Origin: an uncultured Halieaceae bacterium
GTDB lineage: Bacteria > Pseudomonadota > Gammaproteobacteria > Pseudomonadales > Halieaceae
NCBI GenBank assembly: GCA_938074045.1
Contig: CALJGI010000022.1
Location: 1-64,000 of the forward strand
Direction: 5' to 3'
Length of the DNA: 64,000 bases
Made by a program: the position numbers and the translations under genes. The notes beneath the pieces are model-generated. The model did no database searches, had not been told where the DNA came from, and worked only from the letters and a program-made list of their open reading frames with translations. Each line of letters opens with the position of its first letter. The first letter of the stretch is position 1. This document shows positions 26,444 through 34,282 of the stretch, piece after piece.

Positions 26444-26569
26444 GGTAAATCCCCGTGTAGTTGTCCCGTTTGTTATGTTCAGTACGCCGTAACCGTTATA
26501 GCATAGAAAAGGTAGGTCAAATCATGTCACAGATCAAGAGCCTCGCAACCAAGTGAAGGATGGCCGAGC

Positions 26570-27022
26570 GTGAAAATACTGCTGATTATATTTATTTTAT
26601 TTGTTGCGCTGTCGCCATTGATTTCCATGGCACCTGGCAAACGACAGCGTCAGATCGCGGGGTTGCGGCAGCGAGCCCAGCAACAGGGCATGCAGGTAAC
26701 CCTGGCAGAGCCCCCGGCGGCAATTCAGCGACAAGGAACCACTAATGAACGGATGGCGTGCTACAAATTGCGCCGGCACCCGGACGCGGGTATTCCAGAA
26801 CTGGCAGGTAACAGTTATTTTGTGTCGGTAGATGGGGGATGGCGATCAGGTGGCAGCGCGGACCTCCCCGCCGCTGTGCTGGCAAAAATACCTGCAGGTG
26901 TGGTCGCCCTGGTGATTGATAAAGCCGGATGCTCCGCCTACTGGGACGAGTCTGGTGGCGATGGCGAACTGGATGCGCTGCTAGACGCAATGCGTGCTCT
27001 CATTGTGACCAGCGACGCATAA
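26570..27022 (+). CDS. Conserved hypothetical, membrane-anchored or exported, upstream of topA
   Basis: A 150-residue protein I cannot assign. The GTG start is preceded by GGATGGCCGAGC. It begins with one hydrophobic segment ([19 protein letters not shown], residues 3-21) followed by a basic PGKRQRQ stretch, so it is probably anchored with most of the chain on one side. Two Cys remain (near residues 63 and 123). A similar short gene lies in front of topA in pseudomonads as I remember, which suggests a conserved neighbour, but no function is known. It lies 97 bases upstream of topA. Confidence 0.65.
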   Translation: MKILLIIFILFVALSPLISMAPGKRQRQIAGLRQRAQQQGMQVTLAEPPAAIQRQGTTNERMACYKLRRHPDAGIPELAGNSYFVSVDGGWRSGGSADLPAAVLAKIPAGVVALVIDKAGCSAYWDESGGDGELDALLDAMRALIVTSDA

Positions 27023-27119
27023 ATACAGCAAATTTCTTCGATGTGACTTGACCCCTGCAAGTTCAGGTCTTATATATGACGCCCTTTCGCACACTGTAAA
27101 CGCGCACAATAAGGTATAT

Positions 27120-29768
27120 ATGGCAAAGTCACTGGTCATCGTGGAGTCCCCCGCAAAGGCCAAAACAATCAATAAGTATCTGGGTAAGGATTACATCGTT
27201 AAATCCAGTGTCGGCCATATCCGTGATCTACCCACGGCCGGTTCCAGTAAAGGTGCAGATCCGAAGAAGCGGGCGGCTGAGGCTGCCAAGACGCGGAAGA
27301 TGTCGCCTGAAAAAAAGGCGGCACACAAGGCAGCAAAGGCAAAAGCGCAGCTGGTCAAACGCATGGGTGTGGATCCTGACGGCGACTGGGCTGCCACTTA
27401 CGAAATTCTGCCGGGCAAAGAGAAAGTTGTTGCTGATCTGAAAGCGCTCGCCGCCAAAAGCGATCAAATTTATCTCGCGACTGACCTTGATCGTGAAGGG
27501 GAGGCGATTGCCTGGCATCTTCGCGAGGCTATCGGTGGTGACAATGACCGCTATCGCCGTGTTGTATTCAATGAGATAACCAAAGAGGCCATTGGAGAGG
27601 CCTTTGAAAAACCCGGTTTACTCGATCAGAACCGCGTCGACGCCCAGCAGGCTCGCCGGTTTCTTGATCGTGTTGTCGGCTACATGATTTCGCCGCTGCT
27701 GTGGGCCAAGATAGCCCGTGGCCTGTCCGCGGGGCGTGTACAATCGGTCGCCGTCAAGTTGATAGTTGAGCGCGAGCGGGAGATCAAAGCCTTTGTTCCG
27801 GAAGAATACTGGGATATTCACGCTGACCTGCTGGCTGCCGCGGACACGGCCTGTCGATTCCAGGTGGTTCGACAGGCCGACAAGAAATTCCGGCCGGTCA
27901 GTGAAGAAGAAACTAATCGTGCGCTTGAAATATTGCGCGATGCTGAATACAAAGTGGTGGGGCGCGAGGACAAACCCAGTCAATCGAAACCACCAGCACC
28001 CTTTATAACCTCCACGTTACAGCAGTCAGCCAGTACCAGACTGGGTTTCAGCGTTAAAAAGACAATGATGCTGGCCCAGCGATTGTACGAGGCGGGTTAT
28101 ATAACCTACATGCGGACGGATTCTACCAATCTGTCCAGCGCCGCTGTAGAAGCAGCGCGTGACTATATAGGTTCAAATTTTCCACGGAACTATCTGCCGG
28201 AGCAGGCGGTTCGGTATAGCTCAAAGGACGGCGCTCAGGAAGCGCATGAGGCGATCCGGCCCTCGGATGTCAATGTGCAGCAGGCTCACTTGAAGGGCAT
28301 GGAGCGCGATGCTGAGCGACTGTACGAGCTAATTTGGCGCCAGTTCGTCGCCTGCCAGATGACGCCAGCACGCTACACCCTCACTACTATTACAGTCGGC
28401 GCAGCTGATTTTGAAATGGTTGCCAAAGGGCGCGTTGTGATGTTTGACGGTTACACGCGTGTACAGTCCCAGGCTGGAAAAAAGGGTGAGGATGTCACCC
28501 TTCCAGACCTCGCCAGTGGCGTAGCGTTGGCGCTGCAGAAACTCGACCCGACACAGCACTTCACCAAACCCGCTCCGCGTTACGGTGAAGCAAGTCTCGT
28601 AAGAGAACTTGAAAAGCGTGGCATAGGACGTCCCTCAACCTATGCCTCCATTATTTCTACCATCCAGGATCGCGGCTATGTGCGCCTGGATGCGAAAAGA
28701 TTCTATGCCGAAAAGATGGGTGAAATTGTCACCGAACGTCTGGAAGAGAGTTTTACTGCGCTGTTGGATTATTCCTTTACAGCGTCCATGGAGGAAGATC
28801 TCGATGAAGTAGCGGAAGGACACCGCAACTGGAAAGACCTGCTTAATGAGTTTTTTGTCCAGTTTCGCACCCAGCTGGACGTCGCTCAGGCCGAAGAAGG
28901 CGGTATGCGTCCCAACGAACCAACCGCGACTGATATCGAATGTCCAACCTGCGGCCGACCGATGCAAATCAGAACCGCCAGTACCGGTGTGTTTCTGGGT
29001 TGCTCCGGCTACGCATTGCCACCGAAGGAGCGCTGTAAGGCGACAATCAATCTCACTCCGGGAGATGAAGCCGCCCACATCGATGAGGACGAGGAGGCCG
29101 AATCCAAACTCTTGCGTACCAAGCATCGCTGTCAGGTGTGTAATGCGGCGATGGATAGCTATCTCATCGATGTGGATCGCAAGCTTCACGTGTGTGGCAA
29201 CAACCCGGACTGCCAGTCATTCGAAGTGGAGCAGGGCAGTTACGTCATCAAAGGCTATGATGGGCCGACACTGGAATGTGACAAGTGTCAGTCAGAAATG
29301 CAGCTAAAAAACGGACGCTTCGGTAAATATTTTGGTTGCACGGGGAATGATTGCAAGAACACCCGCAAGCTGCTGCGTAATGGCGAACCTGCACCTCCCA
29401 AGATGGACCCGGTCCCCATGCCTGAACTCACCTGTCAGAAAGTGAACGACACGTATGTATTGCGCGACGGGGCTGCGGGATTGTTTCTGGCCGCCAGTCA
29501 GTTCCCCAAGAATCGTGAAACGCGAGCGCCGTTTGTGGATGAACTGTTACCCCACAAGTCCGATATAGACCCAAAGTATGCGTTCATCCTCAAGGGCCCC
29601 ACGGAGGATGACGACGGTAATCGCACACAGGTTCGCTATAGTCGCAAAACCAAGCAGCAGTACTTGATGACTGAAGTTGATGGCAAAGCCACGGGCTGGC
29701 GTTCGTATTATCGTCACGGGCGCTGGGAAGCTGAAACCCCATCCAGCCGCAAGGCTGCAAAAGCCTGA
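27120..29768 (+). CDS. topA: DNA topoisomerase I
   Basis: An 882-residue type IA topoisomerase that relaxes negative supercoils. ATG 27120 is selected because AAGG lies five bases upstream and [17 protein letters not shown] is the universal start; the longer frame from 27048 is not used. The Toprim domain includes [16 protein letters not shown]. The active-site Tyr is Tyr330 in [10 protein letters not shown]. The core is followed by C-terminal zinc fingers: CPTCGRPM...C, CQVCNAAM...CGNNPDC and CDKCQSEM...CTGNDC, the usual four-Cys type. Length is close to E. coli TopA (865). Two inverted repeats follow its stop. It is flanked by a conserved hypothetical and by the lexA region. Confidence 0.97.
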   Translation: MAKSLVIVESPAKAKTINKYLGKDYIVKSSVGHIRDLPTAGSSKGADPKKRAAEAAKTRKMSPEKKAAHKAAKAKAQLVKRMGVDPDGDWAATYEILPGKEKVVADLKALAAKSDQIYLATDLDREGEAIAWHLREAIGGDNDRYRRVVFNEITKEAIGEAFEKPGLLDQNRVDAQQARRFLDRVVGYMISPLLWAKIARGLSAGRVQSVAVKLIVEREREIKAFVPEEYWDIHADLLAAADTACRFQVVRQADKKFRPVSEEETNRALEILRDAEYKVVGREDKPSQSKPPAPFITSTLQQSASTRLGFSVKKTMMLAQRLYEAGYITYMRTDSTNLSSAAVEAARDYIGSNFPRNYLPEQAVRYSSKDGAQEAHEAIRPSDVNVQQAHLKGMERDAERLYELIWRQFVACQMTPARYTLTTITVGAADFEMVAKGRVVMFDGYTRVQSQAGKKGEDVTLPDLASGVALALQKLDPTQHFTKPAPRYGEASLVRELEKRGIGRPSTYASIISTIQDRGYVRLDAKRFYAEKMGEIVTERLEESFTALLDYSFTASMEEDLDEVAEGHRNWKDLLNEFFVQFRTQLDVAQAEEGGMRPNEPTATDIECPTCGRPMQIRTASTGVFLGCSGYALPPKERCKATINLTPGDEAAHIDEDEEAESKLLRTKHRCQVCNAAMDSYLIDVDRKLHVCGNNPDCQSFEVEQGSYVIKGYDGPTLECDKCQSEMQLKNGRFGKYFGCTGNDCKNTRKLLRNGEPAPPKMDPVPMPELTCQKVNDTYVLRDGAAGLFLAASQFPKNRETRAPFVDELLPHKSDIDPKYAFILKGPTEDDDGNRTQVRYSRKTKQQYLMTEVDGKATGWRSYYRHGRWEAETPSSRKAAKA

Positions 29769-29788
29769 GCGCACTGCCATAGCTCAGG
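29764..29788 (+). terminator. First inverted repeat after topA
   Basis: CCTGAGC (29764-29770) and GCTCAGG (29782-29788) form a perfect 7-bp stem around an 11-base loop, overlapping the topA stop codon. No T run follows, so it may act as an RNA 3'-end structure rather than a full terminator. Confidence 0.4.
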
Positions 29789-29800
29789 TGTGCCCTAGTC

Positions 29801-29828
29801 TGCCAGCTCGACTGGAGTTGAGCTGGCA
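29801..29828 (+). terminator. Second inverted repeat after topA
   Basis: TGCCAGCTC (29801-29809) pairs perfectly with GAGCTGGCA (29820-29828), a 9-bp stem with a 10-base loop, followed by AGGTTGTTAG, which has only a few T. Probably the terminator of topA, possibly weak. The next gene starts 67 bases further. Confidence 0.5.
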
Positions 29829-29895
29829 AGGTTGTTAGAATGCACGGAGGAGCGCCAGTACGGTGCTAACCCACTTCCTCACGCAAGGAAATGTC

Positions 29896-30147
29896 GTGCC
29901 TTCATCCTTTCTGGAAATAATCGAGCTCTCAGATGGCGAGATTGTGCTACAGCAGTCTGATGTTGATGATGCTGAGCCACTGGTCATTATCCGTTTTTCA
30001 GACGAGTCCCGTGCATACATGATGGACGCCTGTCTGGATGTGGCAAAAGCAATGATACAAGCCGGTATTCAGGCGGCGTCGCAGTTGGCTGAACAATCTG
30101 AACGTGAAGACGAAATCGATCTGGACGCACCTCGCGTCCTGCATTGA
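29896..30147 (+). CDS. Small conserved hypothetical protein convergent with lexA
   Basis: An 83-residue acidic protein of unknown function (PSSFLEIIELSDGEIVLQ at the start, then VIIRFSDESRAYMMDACLDVAKAMIQAG and an acidic tail). I place the start at GTG 29896 because AAGGA lies about six bases upstream; an upstream GTG at 29863 has no such site. No membrane segment or domain is recognised. It converges with lexA, from which it is separated by 12 bases that form the hairpin listed at 30147-30178. Pseudomonads carry short genes of unknown role in this place. Confidence 0.68.
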   Translation: MPSSFLEIIELSDGEIVLQQSDVDDAEPLVIIRFSDESRAYMMDACLDVAKAMIQAGIQAASQLAEQSEREDEIDLDAPRVLH

Positions 30148-30178
30148 CTCAGGCTGGCGTTAGACGCCGCACCTGAGT
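30147..30178. terminator. Bidirectional hairpin between lexA and the convergent small gene
   Basis: ACTCAGG (30147-30153) pairs with CCTGAGT (30172-30178), and inside it GGCGT (30156-30160) pairs with ACGCC (30164-30168) around TAG. The stem spans the end of lexA and the end of the opposing gene, so it can serve both. There is no long T run on either side. Confidence 0.5.
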
Positions 30179-30762
30179 ACACCCACGCTCAACCCTTCAA
30201 TCGCAAAATCGTGATCGCGCAGATCTACCTCGATGGCCTGGAAGTCGGGATTCTCGGCATGTAGTTCGACAAGGTGAGATTCGCGTCCAGGCTGAAACCG
30301 CTTGACGGTAACTTCGTCATCAATTCTTGCCACGACGATTTCGCCCTTGCTGGCGTGTTGGGTATTGTGCACGGCCAGCAGATCACCGTCGCAGATACCT
30401 ATGCCTATCATGCTTTCACCACTCACCCGCAGGAAGAAGTCCGCCGCTGGTCGAAACAGCGTTGGGGTGATATCGCAATAATCCTCGATATGCTCCTCGG
30501 CGAGAATGGGACTGCCGGCTGCTACTCGGCCAATGATTGGAAGCCCTGGATTATCGGGCAGACGAATGCCGCGCGATGCCCCTGGGATGATCTCGATTGC
30601 ACCCTTGCGCGCGAGGGCTTTCAAGTGCTCTTCCGCAGCATTGGCTGAGCGAAAGCCAAGCTCCTGAGCAATATCAGCGCGTGTTGGGGGATAACCGGTT
30701 TCGTCGATGTGGCGCCGAATCAGTTCCAGCACCTCTTCCTGCCTGCGGGTAAGTTTATCCAT
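30160..30762 (-). CDS. lexA: SOS repressor LexA
   Basis: A 200-residue repressor of DNA damage genes that self-cleaves when RecA binds. The N-terminal winged helix-turn-helix includes [26 protein letters not shown] (about residues 25-50). The cleavage site is Ala82-Gly83 in RVAAGSPI, and the catalytic pair is Ser117 in VSGESM and Lys154 in VTVKRF. Length and spacing match E. coli LexA (202). ATG start. Two perfect-type SOS boxes lie 10 to 42 bases upstream, so it represses itself. In Pseudomonas a sulA gene follows lexA; none is present here. Confidence 0.97.
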   Translation of the reverse strand: MDKLTRRQEEVLELIRRHIDETGYPPTRADIAQELGFRSANAAEEHLKALARKGAIEIIPGASRGIRLPDNPGLPIIGRVAAGSPILAEEHIEDYCDITPTLFRPAADFFLRVSGESMIGIGICDGDLLAVHNTQHASKGEIVVARIDDEVTVKRFQPGRESHLVELHAENPDFQAIEVDLRDHDFAIEGLSVGVLRCGV

Positions 30763-30771
30763 GGCTCTGAT

Positions 30772-30787
30772 CTGTGATTATATACAG
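30772..30787 (-). promoter_or_regulatory. SOS box 1 (LexA operator) of lexA
   Basis: CTGTGATTATATACAG fits the CTGT-N8-ACAG LexA consensus with both outer halves perfect. It lies ten bases upstream of the lexA ATG, between start codon and box 2. Confidence 0.9.
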
Positions 30788-30788
30788 T

Positions 30789-30804
30789 CTGTAAGTATAT
30801 ACAG
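30789..30804 (-). promoter_or_regulatory. SOS box 2 (LexA operator) of lexA
   Basis: CTGTAAGTATATACAG, perfect CTGT-N8-ACAG form, 17 bases centre to centre from box 1. Read on the minus strand it overlaps a promoter of the form TTGCAC (30816-30821), 16-base spacer, TATACT (30794-30799), which explains how LexA would block polymerase. Confidence 0.9.
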
Positions 30805-30846
30805 TATCAGCGCTTGTGCAAGCGTAATGTCTGTCCTGACAGAACC

Positions 30847-31173
30847 TCAGATCTCGGTATCGTACAAGCCCAGTTCAAACTCAGGTTCAATCATCGCCAG
30901 GGGGCTGGTCCAATCATCCGGATGGAAGGGCTCGTCCGGATCCAAGCTGTCTTCACCGTCCATCTCATAGGGATTGCGCCAGTCTTCCGGTTCGGGAATT
31001 TCCTCGAGTTGCAGAAGACTCCAGTTTTCTATGTCGCACTCGCCCAGTTCACCATCGATGAATTGTTGTTCGATGGTGCGCTGACGTCTATCCCAGGCCA
31101 CTACCTCAAAAACATTGCCCGACTGTAGATCGCGGTACCAGTTGCCGACTTCAGGTGTCACGTGCCGCATCAT
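30847..31173 (-). CDS. DUF6763-like small acidic protein
   Basis: A 108-residue soluble protein. ATG 31173 is chosen because GGAGGAG lies eight bases upstream; the longer frame (from 31311) has no such site and no family match in its extra part. The conserved core is PEVGNWYRDLQSGNVFEVVAWDRRQRTIEQQFIDGELGECDIENW, followed by an acidic tail with several EDW and DDW motifs. Proteins with this start occur widely in gammaproteobacteria; the function is not known. It is transcribed toward the lexA promoter and lies 42 bases beyond the second SOS box, so it has no clear link with SOS. Confidence 0.75.
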   Translation of the reverse strand: MMRHVTPEVGNWYRDLQSGNVFEVVAWDRRQRTIEQQFIDGELGECDIENWSLLQLEEIPEPEDWRNPYEMDGEDSLDPDEPFHPDDWTSPLAMIEPEFELGLYDTEI

Positions 31174-31462
31174 TTTGTATGCTCCTCCGTCACCATGAAT
31201 GATGAACATATCATGCGGGTAGCCACTGTAAAGTATGACGTGAATGGCCGTTGATCTGGCGCAATTTCTCCGGCTCGATTTTGCGCGGATGCGTTTGTTT
31301 TCGGAATTCAACGGCTTAATCAGATATCATCAGAGGTTGGATTAGCTTGTGTCACCAGTTTTAATCGTTGCAGGGACTTAGATTAAACTTGGTCATGCGA
31401 AAATTGTATAAGCAGTGCGCTGCCGGACTGGCAGTCACTGGCGGTCATTAAGGAAGCAACAC

Positions 31463-32578
31463 ATGAATTCACAAAGTCTCTGGGAGTTTTTTGGCCTCAG
31501 TGCGACCGGCCTCGACGCCTGGCTGATTGAAGCAGTGGTCATCGTATCGATTGCCGGAACCACCCACCTCCTGTTGCGCAGCTTGTGGAAGCGTCTGCAC
31601 ACAGCCGCGGTGGAGTCTACCAACCAATGGGATGATATTGTTCTGGATGCCTCGGAGAAGCCGGTCCATATCTTGTGGCTGGTTATTGCGCTGTGGGTCC
31701 TGCTTGCCAATACTCACCGGCACTTTGATCTGAATCTGCTGTCGGCCCTCGATAATTTTGCCGATGCTGGAGCGATCCTGCTGATTTTCTGGTTCCTCAT
31801 CCGCTTGATCAAAGGCGCTGAAGGCGAGTTGGTGCGTCAGCACGGCACCACGGGTAATTCCGACGATATCGCCACTATTGTGGCTGTTGCGAAATTGCTA
31901 CGAGTCACGGTCTGGGTCATCTCCATCTTGTTGCTGCTGCAAAATCTGGGTGTGAGCGTGTCGGGTATTCTCGCCTTTGGCGGTATAGGTGGCATAGCGG
32001 TGGGTTTTGCCGCGAAGGACATTCTGGCCAACTTTTTCGGGAGCCTCACGGTGTTCCTCGACCGCCCCTTTACAGTTGGTGATTGGATCCGGTCACCCGA
32101 TCAGGAGATTGAAGGCACAGTCGAGGATGTAGGTTGGCGGACCACAAGGATTCGAACCTTCGATCAACGTCCTTTGTACGTACCCAACTCTGTGTTCACC
32201 CACATTTCGATAGAAAACCCGTCACGCATGCGCAACCGGCGTATTTACGAAACTATCGGCGTGCGCTATGAGGATTCCACCCAGGTGGCATCAATCATCG
32301 AGCAGGTGAAGGAGATGCTGCAGGAGCACCCCGAAATCGACCCGGGGCGAACACTGATTGTGAACTTCAATAGCTTTGGTCCTTCATCCCTTGATTTTTT
32401 TGTGTACACCTTTACCCGCACCACCAATTGGGTGCGCTACCACGAGATAAAACAAGAGGTGTTGTTGCGGATCCTGGAAATCATTCATGAAAATGGAGCA
32501 GATGTCGCGTTCCCGACACGTACGTTGCATCTAGAGGGGATGTCCATAGAGCCAGAGCTGGTCGGCCTGAATGGTTAA
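31463..32578 (+). CDS. Small-conductance mechanosensitive ion channel (MscS family)
   Basis: A 371-residue channel that releases solutes when membrane tension rises. The start ATG 31463 follows AAGGA by about eight bases; the in-frame ATG 31415 is less likely. It has N-terminal helices, then the conserved MscS pore helix and beta domain: GVSVSGILAFGGIGGIAVGFAAKDILANFFGSLTVFLDRPFTVGDWI, followed by EGTVEDVGWRTTRIRTFDQRPLYVPNS. It ends with the mixed alpha/beta C-terminal domain. The stop codon overlaps the start of the phosphorylase gene by eight bases, so the two are translated together. Marine or osmotically variable life would make use of such a valve. Confidence 0.9.
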   Translation: MNSQSLWEFFGLSATGLDAWLIEAVVIVSIAGTTHLLLRSLWKRLHTAAVESTNQWDDIVLDASEKPVHILWLVIALWVLLANTHRHFDLNLLSALDNFADAGAILLIFWFLIRLIKGAEGELVRQHGTTGNSDDIATIVAVAKLLRVTVWVISILLLLQNLGVSVSGILAFGGIGGIAVGFAAKDILANFFGSLTVFLDRPFTVGDWIRSPDQEIEGTVEDVGWRTTRIRTFDQRPLYVPNSVFTHISIENPSRMRNRRIYETIGVRYEDSTQVASIIEQVKEMLQEHPEIDPGRTLIVNFNSFGPSSLDFFVYTFTRTTNWVRYHEIKQEVLLRILEIIHENGADVAFPTRTLHLEGMSIEPELVGLNG

Positions 32579-33314
32579 GCTCGCTATTATCGGGGGCACC
32601 GGTGTCTCCGAATTGCCGGGCCTTGAACCTCGGCAGCGTCACCAAATAAATACCCGCTATGGAGACCCCTCCGGCGAGCTTGTTGAAGGATTGTTTGCCG
32701 GCAGCGAAGTGGTTTTCCTGGCGCGACATGGACAGCCACACCGGTTGCCCCCGCATGCAATCAACTACCGTGCAAATTTGTGCGCGCTCGTGGATCTGGG
32801 GGTGGATACCGTGATTGCAACGAATGCGGTGGGTAGTCTGCGGCCGGAATGGACTCCATCCTGGCTTGTTATTCCGCACCAGATTATTGATTACACATGG
32901 GGCCGGGAACATTCCATTTACGAAGGTCGGGATGACGCGCTGGACCATATCGATTTTACCCACCCTTATGATTCTGAACTGCGACAAAGGTTGTTAGACG
33001 CAGCTGCTAGTTTGGATATGCCCCACGCCGCTCAGGGTGTTTACGCAGCTACCCAGGGGCCCCGCCTGGAAACCGCCGCAGAAATTAACAGACTGAGACG
33101 CGATGGCTGTGACATTGTTGGTATGACGGCAATGCCCGAAGCATCGCTGGCAAGGGAGTTGTGCCTCAAGTATGCTGCCGTTTGCACGGTTGTGAATCCT
33201 GCCGCAGGTATTGGTGAGGAGCCACTAACACTGGATGCCATGCGAAGGGTGATTGAGGAGACAGCGGATCCTATTGCGAAGCTTTTGGTCAGCGTACTGC
33301 CGGAACTGGTTTAG
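32571..33314 (+). CDS. S-methyl-5'-thioinosine / methylthioadenosine phosphorylase family
   Basis: A 247-residue purine nucleoside phosphorylase of the MTA family. It begins LAIIGGTGVSELPG (phosphate loop), has ARHGQPHRLPPHAINYRAN, AATQGPRLETAAEINRLRRDG and the ribose-binding GMTAMPEASLARE near residue 182. In Pseudomonas the homologous gene at this chromosomal place (between lexA and mfd) is the methylthioinosine phosphorylase, which clears the byproduct of polyamine and autoinducer synthesis after deamination. I infer the same, but the MTA form cannot be excluded. It overlaps the mscS gene by eight bases and converges with csiV by four. Confidence 0.82.
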   Translation: MVKLAIIGGTGVSELPGLEPRQRHQINTRYGDPSGELVEGLFAGSEVVFLARHGQPHRLPPHAINYRANLCALVDLGVDTVIATNAVGSLRPEWTPSWLVIPHQIIDYTWGREHSIYEGRDDALDHIDFTHPYDSELRQRLLDAAASLDMPHAAQGVYAATQGPRLETAAEINRLRRDGCDIVGMTAMPEASLARELCLKYAAVCTVVNPAAGIGEEPLTLDAMRRVIEETADPIAKLLVSVLPELV

Positions 33315-34282
33315 CGATTACTCCCTGAGGGTAAAGCACCAGCGTTAAACCGTTCTGCCTTGATCAGCAATCCAAACATGGGATGGTCAATAAAGTGTTG
33401 TTCACCGCTGCGCATTCGACGATCTGCCTGCATCAGAACTGCACCTCGATAGGGATAGTCCCGGGTATCCATTGCCTGGTAATCCTGATGATGCTGTTCC
33501 CCGCTTACAAGGGCAACCTCGCCATCCTGTGATTTGTCTGCGACCTGTAATGACGTCAGATCCAGCCCATCCAACACGACCTGAAAGCGCCAGGGCTCTT
33601 CGGTTGTGAGCAGCGGAGGCCTTGGTGGTGGTAATTGTTCAGGTACTTCCGGCAAATCACTATTAAACCAAAGCGATGCCTTCACATGCAGATATCGACC
33701 AGCAGACAGGGAAATGCTGCCCTGCAGTTCGGGGTAGTCTCCGCGCAAGGTACCGCCACTTATAGCGATAGACCGGGCAGTATTCTCAGCGCCTATGGGT
33801 TGTCGCCAACCCTGCAGTAACAGGACACGATAGTTCCGACTGTTGCGCATGCGTCTGGCGCGGTCGTGGAGGTCCAGCTCGCTGATATTGAGTTCCCGGT
33901 AGGGAGTGGGCACACGCAACAAGACACTGTCAGGGAGTAGCTGCCGCCGATCTCGCACATAGTCGGTTACCATGGCTTGATACGGCTCCACCGGAGTCAT
34001 GGCCAGATCGAAGGGGGTATGCCAGTCGCTGTCCTCCACCACCAGCCAGTCCCGGGGTGGCCCGAGTGGCTGGCTAGACAGCGGATAGATGAGTTCGATA
34101 TCTGAAGGCCATTCCTCGTTGCTCGGGTATTCGGCAGTTACGTAGGTGAATGCCAGAATTTCAACCTGGTACCAATCGTCATTGGCGGCGGCATGGACGG
34201 GTGCACTGATCAATAGGCACAATGCTGCCAGTACTGTGCATAACTGTCTGAAAGAGGGTGTTGAGACTGCGGAAAATTTCAA
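33311..34282 (-). CDS. csiV: CsiV family protein (peptidoglycan-related, exported)
   Basis: A 323-residue exported protein with a signal peptide (residues about 1-32, TVLAALCLLISAPVHAAAND). It continues with WYQVEILAFTY, then the CsiV-type middle and a C-terminal block ending HFIDHPMFGLLIKAER. CsiV is reported to bind peptidoglycan and to help export or stabilise cell-wall-related proteins. It overlaps mfd by four bases (its ATG lies at the mfd stop side), so mfd and csiV form one minus-strand unit; the same order is found in pseudomonads. Its 3' end overlaps the nucleoside phosphorylase gene by four bases. Confidence 0.77.
   Translation of the reverse strand: MKFSAVSTPSFRQLCTVLAALCLLISAPVHAAANDDWYQVEILAFTYVTAEYPSNEEWPSDIELIYPLSSQPLGPPRDWLVVEDSDWHTPFDLAMTPVEPYQAMVTDYVRDRRQLLPDSVLLRVPTPYRELNISELDLHDRARRMRNSRNYRVLLLQGWRQPIGAENTARSIAISGGTLRGDYPELQGSISLSAGRYLHVKASLWFNSDLPEVPEQLPPPRPPLLTTEEPWRFQVVLDGLDLTSLQVADKSQDGEVALVSGEQHHQDYQAMDTRDYPYRGAVLMQADRRMRSGEQHFIDHPMFGLLIKAERFNAGALPSGSNR

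Noticed and set aside
27048..27119. Upstream extension of topA
   Set aside because: The extra 24 residues are unlike the family, and the ATG at 27120 has AAGG five bases before it.
31394..31450. 18-codon leader-like ORF before the MscS gene
   Set aside because: It has an ATG and TAA but no convincing ribosome site or regulatory codon run.
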